This document shows positions 8,832 through 15,000 of a stretch of DNA of 15,000 nt, piece after piece (the stretch's first letter is position 1; each line of letters starts with the position of its first letter). The position numbers and the translations under genes are program-made. The notes beneath the pieces were generated by a model that searched no databases, was not told where the DNA came from, and saw nothing but the letters and a program-made list of their open reading frames with translations. This DNA is from Monoplex corrugatus (lineage: Eukaryota; Mollusca; Gastropoda; Littorinimorpha; Ranellidae), in contig CM060311.1 in the NCBI GenBank assembly GCA_030674185.1, forward strand, positions 100,642,013-100,657,012, written 5' to 3'.

Positions 8832-8886
<55 letters not shown>
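8832..8886. repeat. (TA)n dinucleotide repeat
   Basis: About 27 uninterrupted TA units are preceded by TACATACATACA. The tract is self-complementary and able to extrude a cruciform, and is likely length-variable. Confidence 0.97.
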
Positions 8887-8889
<3 letters not shown>

Positions 8890-8970
8890 ACTGCCGATAG
8901 TAGGAGGTTTTGAAGTAGTGTCCTTAAAATAACTGTCGTTAGTGGGGGGTTTAGAAGGCAGTGTCTTAAA
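8887..8970. repeat. 42-bp tandem duplication, diverged
   Basis: Units at 8887-8928 and 8929-8970 both begin ATAACTG and end CTTAAA, with roughly six substitutions and two one-base indels between them. The duplication begins exactly at the edge of the (TA)n tract. The sequence after it (8971-9105) is unique, with no gene recognised. Confidence 0.85.
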
Positions 8971-9115
8971 CAACTCGGATCAGAACGGGCCAGTAGAATC
9001 CTATCCAAATGACCCAGAAGCAGTGCAGGTTCACCTTTGGAGGGTGGCCTATTAGCTGTTTGACATCTCTGGTTCCCATGGGCTTCCAGGCGCTAGCGAC
9101 TTTGACTTAGACACC

Positions 9116-9448
9116 ATGTGCTACAAAAGCCTCAATAACGCAGCCCCCGATTACCTGTCAAGCCTACTTGAGATCTATGTTCCCTCACGTACCCTCCGCT
9201 CTGCCTCCGATCCAATGACTTTTAGCTTTCCACGCACTAAGCTCAATACCTATGGTCCACGAGCCTTCTCTGTTTCTGGTCCACTTTCCTGGAACAAACT
9301 TCTCTCTCTGTCCGTCAGCAACCTACTTTTGTCTCCTTCAAGTCCGCTCTCAAAACTCACCTTTTCTCCTCTGCATAAAATCCTGACCTCACTCAATCCC
9401 CTCTGCAGCCTGTCTCCACTCGGAGGGGAATCACATTGTAATATATAA
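9116..9448 (+). pseudogene. LINE ORF2 C-terminal fragment
   Basis: The frame opens at an internal Met (MCYKSLNNAAPDYLSSLLE), which is not a true start. It continues through SRTLRSASDP and FPRTKLNTYGPRAFSVSG to WNKL, matching the other copy. Just after WNKL (about 9300-9312) one base is missing relative to the longer copy (CTTCTCTCTCTG versus CTTCCTCTCTCAG), so the last part is read out of frame to the stop at 9446-9448. No catalytic motif is included, so the fragment can have no RT activity. Confidence 0.9.
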
Positions 9449-9509
9449 TTGTATATAATACGCTCTTTATAATTTTCCATTGCTTTTATTCTGTCTCCCC
9501 ATTTTAGCC

Positions 9510-9589
9510 GTGTGTGTGTTGTGGTGTGTGTGGTGTGTGTGTGTGTGTGTGTGTGGTGTGTGGTGGGCGTGCGTGCGTGCGTGTGTGTC
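9510..9589. repeat. GT/GCGT microsatellite in the LINE 3' UTR (second copy)
   Basis: Interrupted GT runs (GTGTTGTGG and similar) are followed by GCGTGCGTGCGTGCG and GTGTGTGT. The order and position match the tract at 1268-1391 in the other copy. Confidence 0.93.
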
Positions 9590-9595
9590 TGTTTT

Positions 9596-9665
9596 AACGC
9601 TTAGATTTGATTTTATCAAGATTTTGCGCTATACAAATAAAGTATTGTATTGTATTTGTATTGTA
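9596..9665 (+). other. LINE 3' hairpin, AATAAA and (TATTG)n tail
   Basis: The hairpin region at 9596-9630 repeats the one at 1228-1262, with AACGC in place of the AGCGC outer arm. AATAAA lies at 9636-9641, a possible polyadenylation signal, and is followed by an imperfect TATTG tail. Confidence 0.6.
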
Positions 9666-9765
9666 AAATCAATTTGGGGATGTTGGTGTACCGAACAGCC
9701 GGCTAGAATGAGAAGTGTGGTAGTCACACCTTTGAGGCCACAAGGAAATTCTGACACAACACACG

Positions 9766-9937
9766 GACGCAACAGTCCAGCGGGCCAGACGTCGGGCTTA
9801 CGACAGAAGGTCTAGGTTCGATCCTACCACGGTACCTCCCGCCTGGTGGACAGAAGGTGGAGATTTTTTCCCCGATCTCTCGGGTCAACGTGTGTGCAGA
9901 CCTGACAATGCCTAAGCCCCCTTGCTGTGTATGACCG
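9766..9937 (+). mobile_element. tRNA-derived SINE fragment C
   Basis: An A-box-like TCCAGCGGGCC (9776-9786) and a near-consensus B box, AGGTTCGATCC (9814-9824), are spaced as in tRNA genes. A body follows with GGTGGAGATTTTTTCC, GATCTCTCGGGTCAACG, GTGTGCAGACCTG and CCTAAGCCCCCTT. From memory this body resembles a SINE widespread in gastropods. It appears cut off near 9937, where another tRNA-like head begins. The bases from 9666 to 9765 are unrecognised. Confidence 0.7.
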
Positions 9938-10116
9938 ACAGGCCTCAATTGTCAGTTGGTTGAGCATCGGATTCACATACTATTGGTTGTGGGTTCGAAT
10001 CACGCCATGGGCTACGTTCAAACGGGCATTCCTATTGGCCATCTTAACATTAGTGTTGTTCTGGTGGTGTCAGTATATATCCTTTTCCCCACTTTCCTGG
10101 GATTCATATTGAGTTG
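9938..10116 (+). mobile_element. tRNA-like SINE head D with unrecognised body
   Basis: TCAGTTGGTTGAGCATCGG (9952-9970) matches a tRNA D-arm/A box, and GTGGGTTCGAATC (9989-10001) a B box. No clean acceptor stem or anticodon arm could be drawn, so this is a tRNA-derived SINE head and not a tRNA gene. The roughly 110 bases after it are unrecognised and end where the inverted SINE copy B begins. Confidence 0.65.
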
Positions 10117-10500
10117 TTTTGTCACAGTGGATTTACCATGTCAACTGCCGGCTGCTCTCCCCCTTGAGAGCTCGTCGCCGCAGTGCAGCGCCACCCATTT
10201 TGACTAAGACTGTAGAAAGGAAAGAAGGCCAATAGGTTTCAAGAGGAGGGACCTGGGAATTCAACCTATCTCTGCAGTGTTTGACACCAGGACAGCTGGG
10301 CAAATGCCCTGCTCTTTACGTTTTTCAGTTGCTTGTGCAGGCCATAACACACACGGGTCCCCTTCCTAAGGACCAGACGTTCAGTTCGATTTTCCAGTCA
10401 AACTGAGGATGAAGGTCAAGGCCTTATCTGGGAACAAACCCTGGAACATCCAGTTTAGTTATTGACAGGCTAACGTCTGAACCACTCTGCACTGTTCTCC
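10117..10500 (-). mobile_element. tRNA-derived SINE copy B
   Basis: This is the partner of 8121-8528 in the same orientation. On the minus strand the head carries AGTGGTTCAGACG (A-box-like, 10474-10486) and GGGTTTGTTCC (a degenerate B box, 10431-10441). The other end, TTTTGTCACAGTGG on the plus strand, is the conserved 3' end of the element. It is better preserved than copy A in the GTCAAACTGAGGA region and the head. Confidence 0.78.
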
Positions 10501-10548
10501 CATCGGCCATATCTCCTGAGGAGGGTGCTGACGTAGAACTGAACCAAC

Positions 10549-10650
10549 TCACTGACTGACTGACTGACTGACTGACTCACTCACTCACTCACTCACTCAC
10601 TCACTCAATTAATCAATCAATCAATCAGTCAATCAATCAATCAATCAACC
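10549..10650. repeat. Compound (ACTG)n-(ACTC)n-(AATC)n microsatellite
   Basis: Three tetranucleotide blocks follow each other (about 10551-10575, 10575-10606 and 10607-10648), each unit differing from the previous by one base. It lies about 50 bases beyond the head of SINE copy B. The 110 bases after it (10651-10760) are unique and unrecognised. Confidence 0.95.
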
Positions 10651-10760
10651 ATCGTGTGTCTATGCTATCAGAACATCAGATATACAGGTAAAGTCAAGTC
10701 AGTGACGGTGGGTCAGGGAAACATGGACACATCCAACATGCACTCCCAGCTAAAGACGGA

Positions 10761-11445
10761 GTACGCACACTGTGCAATGTGCAATGGAGGATTTATGCAC
10801 ACTGTGCACTGTGCAATGGAGGATGTACACACACTGTGCAATGTGCAATGGAGGATGTACACACACTGTGCAATGTGCAATGGAGATTTAACACACTGTG
10901 CACTGTGCAATGGAGGATGTACACACACTGTGCAATGTGCAATGGAGGATTTAGCACACTGGCACTGTGCAATGGAGGATGTACACACACTGTGCAATGT
11001 GCAATGGAGGATTTAACACACTGTGCACTGTGCAATGGAGGATGTACACACACTGTGCAATGTGCAATGGAGGATGTACACACACTGTGCAATGTGCAAT
11101 GGAGGATGTTACACACTGTGCACTGTGCAATGGACGGATGTACACACACTGTGCAATGTGCAATGGACGAATTAGCACACTTGCACTGTGAAATGGAGGA
11201 TGTACACACACTGCACTGTGCAAGAGATGTACACAACACTGTGCACTGTCGCAATGGAGATGTACAACCGTGCAATGTACAATGGACATTTATGCAGATG
11301 TCACTGTGACAATGGAGGATGTACAGCACACTGTGCACTGTGCATGGAGGATGTACACACACGTGCAATGTGCAATGGACGATTTTATGCACCATGTGCA
11401 TGTACAATGGACGATGTACACACACTGTGCAATGTACAATGGGGG
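10761..11445. repeat. 32-bp minisatellite, about 22 units in two alternating types
   Basis: The common core is GTGCAATGTGCAATGGAGG (type A) or GTGCACTGTGCAATGGAGG (type B). Type A units end either in ATGTAC or in ATTTA(T/A/G)C. After the ATTTA ending the next unit starts with a shortened ACACTG and is type B, which gives a dimer or trimer higher-order pattern. Units up to about 11190 are homogeneous, while those from 11190 to 11445 carry many substitutions and deletions. Long frames on both strands (plus 10779-11309, minus 10793-11425) are Cys-His-rich repeats of the array and are not credible genes. Confidence 0.96.
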
Positions 11446-11525
11446 CAAAACACTAAAACTAAAGAAAAAACAACAACAACAAAACAAAGAAACAAACAAA
11501 CAAACAAACAAACAAACAAACAAAC
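11446..11525. repeat. A-rich (CAA)n/(CAAA)n tract
   Basis: CTAAAGAAAAAACAACAAC passes into eight or so CAAA units ending at CAAACTCTTC. It could be a retroposon tail, though no body is recognised to its left, which is the end of the minisatellite. Confidence 0.9.
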
Positions 11526-11560
11526 TCTTCTACACCTCCTACCCTCCCTCCCCTCTCCAG

Positions 11561-11631
11561 CCACCATCAGTGACGTCAACCATGACAAGGGAATCAATTG
11601 TGGCATGTGTGACGTAGATGTCAGTGGACAG
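11561..11631 (+). CDS. Candidate 71-bp host exon
   Basis: The segment is preceded by the pyrimidine-rich tract CCCTCCCTCCCCTCTCCAG and followed by CAG|GTGAGT, a near-perfect donor. Only one of three plus-strand frames is open; the other two contain stops. That frame enters with two bases (CC) and leaves in phase 0. It reads 23 complete codons, starting TISDVNHDKG and ending CGMCDVDVSGQ, a balanced composition unlike the low-complexity frames elsewhere. It sits between a CAAA tract and a minisatellite, so it would be a small exon among repeats. I do not recognise the protein. If the donor is not used, the same frame runs on to a TGA at 11701-11703. The call rests only on splice signals and composition, and a chance match is possible. 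Confidence 0.4.
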
Positions 11632-11721
11632 GTGAGTGATGAGAGGAAGACGTCTTCTGTTCATCAGTATTCACCACGGACAGACGGCAAGGACCAGCTG
11701 TGACCTGTCTTTTTCTCACAG

Positions 11722-11763
11722 ACATGGACACACATCGGGTACCATGTTCTGATCAGAGACATG
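11722..11763 (+). CDS. Candidate second exon, phase 0
   Basis: The acceptor is CTGTCTTTTTCTCACAG (ending 11721), giving a 90-base intron after the previous candidate exon. The phase-0 frame continues as TWTHIGYHVLIRDM and meets ATG|GTGAGA, a donor-like site, at 11763/11764. Without splicing the frame stays open through the 38-bp repeats to a TAA at 11890-11892. The segment merges into the tandem repeat that begins at 11746, so its exon status is uncertain. Confidence 0.25.
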
Positions 11764-11908
11764 GTGAGAAAGATTGGTAACACGTCTGATCAGAGACATG
11801 GTGAGACAGATTGGGGACACGTTCTGCATCACAGACACGTCAAGAGACTGGTAACACGCTGTGTTCAAAGACATGGAAAGAGAGATTGGTAACACACTCT
11901 GATCACAG
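11746..11908. repeat. 38-bp minisatellite, about 4.3 units
   Basis: Units lie at 11746-11783, 11784-11820, 11821-11857 and 11858-11895, plus a partial unit to 11908. The core is CTGATCAGAGACATGGTGAG followed by ATTGGTAACAC. The first two units are close to each other and the third and fourth are diverged. The donor-like ATG|GTGAGA of the candidate second exon is part of the unit. Confidence 0.93.
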
Positions 11909-11927
11909 TCTGGTGTCACCTGTGCAG

Positions 11928-11978
11928 CATGACGGTCCCTACCGGACCAAGATGTTCCATAGAAGCCTCTATTTGCAG
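11928..11978 (+). CDS. Candidate third exon or exon remnant at the array edge
   Basis: CACCTGTGCAG (ending 11927) is a weak acceptor. The phase-0 frame reads HDGPYRTKMFHRSLYLQ before entering the 27-bp array, where it continues as SVVTQ-type repeats to a stop at 12024-12026. No good donor is seen within it. The composition is protein-like and the phase agrees with the two preceding candidates, but there is no further support. Confidence 0.2.
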
Positions 11979-14900
11979 CCTTTGTCTCTGTCTGTAGTCA
12001 CCCAGTCTTTGTCTGTCTGTCTGTAGTCACCAGCCTTTGTCTGTCTGTAGTCACCAGCCTTTGTCTCTGTCTGTAGTCACCCAGTCTTTGTCTCTGTCTG
12101 TAGTCACCCAGCCTTTGTCTGTCTATCTGTAGTCATCAGCCTTTGTCTCTGTCTGTAGTCACCCAGTCTTTGTCTCTGTCTGTAGTCACCCAGCCTTTGT
12201 CTCTGTCTGTAGTCACCCAGTCTTTGTCTCTGTCTGTAGTCACCCAGTCTTTGTCTATGTCTGTAGTCATCAGCCTTTGTCTCTGTTTATAGTCACGCAG
12301 CCTTTGTCTGTCTGTAGTCACTCAGCCTTTGTCTCTGTCTGTAGTCACGCAGCCTTTGTCTATGTCTGTAGTCACCCAGCCTTTGTCTATGTCTGTAGTC
12401 ACCCAGCCTTTGTCTATGTCTGTAGTCACCCAGCCTTTGTCTATGTCTGTAGTCACCCAGCCTTTGTCTCTGTCTGTAGTCACCCAGCCTTTGTCTCTCT
12501 GTAGTCACCCAGCCTTTGTCTGTCTGTAGTCACCCAGCCTTTGTCTCTGTCTGTAGTCACCCAGCCTTTGTCTCTGTCTGTAGTCACTCAGCCTTTGTCT
12601 ATCTGTAGTCACCCAGCCTTTGTCTGTCTCTGTAGTCAACCAGCCTTTGTCTATCTCTGTAGTCACCCAGCCTTTGTCTCTGTCTGTAGTCACCCAGCCT
12701 TTGTCTATCTCTGTAGTCACCCAGCCTTTGTCTCTGTCTGTAGTCACCCAGCCTTTGTCTCTGTCTGTAGTCATCCAGCCTTTGTCTGTCTGTAGTCACC
12801 CAGCCTTTGTCTCTGTCTGTAGTCACCCAGCCTTTGTCTCTGTCTGTAGTCACCCAGCCTTTGTCTGTCTGTAGTCACCCAGCCTTTGTCTCTGTCTGTA
12901 GTCACCCAGCCTTTGTCTCTATGTAGTCACCCAGCCTTTCTCTGTCTCTCTGTAGTCACCCAGCCTTTGTCTGTCTCTGTCTGTAGTCACCCAGCCTTTG
13001 TCTGTCTCTGTAGTCACCCAGCCTTTGTCTGTTTCTGTAGTCACCCAGCCTTTGTCTGGATGTAGTCACCCAGTCTTTGTCTCTGTCTGTAGTCACCCAG
13101 CCTTTGTCTCTGTCTGTAGCCACCCAGCCTTTGTCTGTCTGTAGTCACCCAGCCTTTGTCTGTCTCTATCTGTAGTCAACCAGCCTTTGTCTGTCTGTAG
13201 TCACCCAGCCTTTGTCTCTATCTGTAGTCACACCAGCCTTTGTCTGTCTGTAGTCACCCAGCCTTTGTCTCTGTCTGTAGTCACACCAGCCTTTGTCTGT
13301 CTGTAGTCACACCAGCCTTTGTCTCTGTCTGTAGTCACACCAGCCTTTGTCTGTCTGTAGTCACCCAGCCTTTGTCTCTGTCTGTAGTCACACCAGCCTT
13401 TGTCTGTCTGTAGTCACCCAGCCTTTGTCTCTGTCTGTAGTCACCCAGCCTTTGTCTCTGTCTGTAGTCACCCAGTCTTTGTCTATGTCTGTAGTCACCC
13501 AGTCTTTGTCTCTGTCTGTAGTCACCCCAGCCTTTGTCTCTGTCTGTAGTCACCCAGCCTTTGTCTGTCTGTAGTCACCCAGCCTTTGTCTCTGTCTGTA
13601 GTCACCCAGCCTTTGTCTCTATCTGTAGTCACCCAGCCTTTGTCTCTGTCTGTAGTCACCCAGCCTTTGTCTCTGTCTGTAGTCACCCAGCCTTTGTCTC
13701 TGTCTGTAGTCACCCAGCCTTTGTCTCTGTCTGTAGTCACCCAGCCTTTGTCTCTCTGTAGTCACCCAGCCTTTGTCTGTGTTTGTAGTCACACCAGCCT
13801 TTGTCTGTCTGTAGTCACACCAGCCTTTGTCTCTGTCTGTAGTCACACCAGCCTTTGTCTGTCTGTAGTCACCCAGCCTTTGTCTTTGTAGTCACCCAGC
13901 CTTTGTGTGTCTGTAGTCACCTTGCCTTTGTCTTGTCTGTAGTCACCTTGCCCTTTGTCTGTCTGTCTGTAGTCACCCAGCATTTGTCTCTGTCTGTAGT
14001 CACCCAGCCTTTGTCTGTCTGTAGTCACCCAGCCTTGCTGTCTCTATCTGTAGTCACACCAGCCTTTGTCTCTGTCTGTAGTCACCCAGCCTTTGTCTCT
14101 GTCTGTAGTCACACCAGCCTTTGTCCTGTCTGTAGTCACCCAGCCTTTGTCTCTGTCTGTAGTCACACCAGCCTTTGTCTCTGTCTGTAGTCACACCCAG
14201 CCTTTGTCTCTGTCTGTAGTCACACCAGCCTTTGTCTGTCTGTAGTCACCCAGCCTTTGTCTCTATCTGTAGTCACACCAGCCTTTGTCTGTCTGTAGTC
14301 ACCCAGCCTTTGTCTCTGTCTGTAGTCACACCAGCCTTTGTCTCTGTCTGTAGTCCACCAGCCTTTGTCTCTGTCTGTAGTCACACCAGCCTTTGTCTCT
14401 GTCTGTAGTCACACCAGCCTTTGTCTCTGTCTGTAGTCACCCAGCCTTTGTCTCTGTCTGTAGTCACCCAGCCTTTGTCTCTGTCTGTAGTCACACCAGC
14501 CTTGTCTCTGTACCCTCTGTCTGTAGTCACCACTTGCTCTATTGTCCGTTTGTCTCTGTCTGTAGTCACCCAGCCTTTGTCTCTGTCTGTAGTCACCCAG
14601 CCTTTGTCTGTCTGTAGTCACCCAGCCTTTGTCTCTGTCTGTAGTCACCCAGCCTTTGTCTGTCTGTAGTCACCCAGCCTTTGTCTCTGTCTGTAGTCAC
14701 CCAGCCTTTGTCTGTCTGTAGTCACCCAGCCTTTGTCTCTGTCTGTAGTCACACCAGCCTTTGTCTGTCTGTAGTCACCCAGCCTTTGTCTCTGTCTGTA
14801 GTCACCCAGCCTTTGTCTCTGTCTGTAGTCACCCAGTCTTTGTCTATGTCTGTAGTCACCCAGTCTTTGTCTCTGTCTGTAGTCACCCAGCCTTTGTCTG

Positions 14901-15000
14901 TCTCTGTAGTCACACCAGCCTTTGTCTCTGTCTGTAGTCACACCAGCCTTTGTCTCTGTCTGTAGTCACCCAGCCTTTGTCTCTATCTGTAGTCACCCAG
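11976..15000. repeat. 27-bp minisatellite, more than 100 units, running off the window
   Basis: The core is GTAGTCACCCAGCCTTTGTC, completed by TCTGTCT. Length variants are 23 bp (CTTTGTCTGTCTGTAG), 27 bp and 28 bp (CACACCAG in place of CACCCAG). Sequence variants are CAGTCTTTG, TCTATGTCTG and TCTATCTG. Local sub-arrays are visible, for example consecutive TCTATGTCTG units at about 12355-12470 and CACACC units concentrated after about 13200. A diverged patch lies at 14505-14550. The 27-bp unit keeps frames open on both strands (VTTDRDKGW on minus, SVVTQPLSL on plus), but the 23- and 28-bp units break them often. The right end is not reached. Confidence 0.97.

Larger units (their letters stand above)
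9106..9665 (+). mobile_element. Short 3' fragment of the same CR1/Rex1-like LINE
   Basis: Colinear similarity to the reverse complement of about 1190-1850 is visible throughout: the ORF C-terminus, the TCTGCAGCCTGTCTCC region, the pyrimidine-rich linker ending TCTCCCCATTT, a GT/GCGT microsatellite, the AGATTTGATTTTATCAAG hairpin and the GCGCTATA end. It differs in its tail, which is (TATTG)n here and (ATT)n in the longer copy. It is heavily 5'-truncated, as is normal for LINE insertions. No clear target-site duplication was found. Confidence 0.92.

Noticed and set aside
1186..9665. Whole-region inverted duplication to explain the paired LINE copies and hexanucleotide arrays
   Set aside because: The LINE copies are truncated at different points and their flanks do not match as reverse complements, so independent insertions of common repeats are more likely.
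9951..10012. Possible functional tRNA gene
   Set aside because: A and B boxes are present, but I could not draw a paired acceptor stem or anticodon arm, and no terminator-like T run follows at the right distance. A SINE head fits better.
10793..11425. Long minus-strand frame (210 codons) and plus-strand frame (10779-11309) rich in Cys and His
   Set aside because: Both are translations of the 32-bp minisatellite. Low stop content of the unit keeps several frames open, and there is no non-repeat domain or splice context.
11976..15000. Series of frames on both strands reading VTTDRDKGW or SVVTQPLSL repeats
   Set aside because: The 27-bp unit is nine codons, but 23- and 28-bp units break the frame every few units, so no long repeat protein is encoded.
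10761..15000. CRISPR-like regular repeats
   Set aside because: Units are directly tandem with no unique spacers, and the window is eukaryotic in character with no cas-like genes.

Overview
This window looks like repeat-dominated eukaryotic, non-coding DNA, most likely from a mollusc and probably a marine gastropod. The reasons are a degraded CR1/Rex1-like LINE, tRNA-derived SINE pieces whose bodies resemble (from memory, not a search) repeats common in gastropod genomes, very dense microsatellites, and no bacterial-style gene organisation. By my boundaries, tandem and simple repeats fill a little under half of the 15 kb. No intact protein-coding gene was found.

Layout: 1-1185 is unique sequence with two (AC)n tracts and a small 22-bp tandem repeat. 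1186-4016 is a 5'-truncated, frameshifted LINE on the minus strand that keeps the end of its endonuclease, most of the reverse transcriptase and a 3' UTR carrying a (GT/GC)n microsatellite. 4118-4720 holds (TATG)n followed by a (GATATA/GATACA)n hexanucleotide array. 5436-6264 is a 33-bp minisatellite of about 25 units. 6602-7210 has (TAAA)n, (ATT)n, (ATC)n and (CAAA)n tracts separated by unique sequence. 7690-8110 is a second hexanucleotide array, inverted relative to the first, with a higher-order period of about 58-90 bp. 8121-8528 and 10117-10500 are two diverged copies of one SINE on the minus strand. 8529-8886 holds (TATC/TGTC)n and (TA)n. 9106-9665 is a short second copy of the LINE on the plus strand. 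9766-10116 holds two further tRNA-like SINE heads on the plus strand. 10549-10650 is a compound tetranucleotide tract and 10761-11445 a 32-bp minisatellite with an alternating two-type structure.

The only plausible host-gene signal is at 11561-11978. A 71-bp segment there is flanked by a polypyrimidine-AG acceptor and a CAG|GTGAGT donor and is open in only one frame. It is followed by two weaker exon-like segments whose reading phases agree. A 38-bp minisatellite overlaps this stretch and includes a donor-like site. From 11976 to the window end runs a 27-bp minisatellite of more than 100 units. Each unit carries a pyrimidine-rich tract ending in TAG and CAG, like a 3' splice site, and the array contains a perfect 187-bp internal duplication.

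No operon, pathway or defence system is visible. The points of most interest are the candidate exons beside the splice-site-like minisatellite, the microsatellite carried inside the LINE 3' UTR, and the higher-order structure of the minisatellites.
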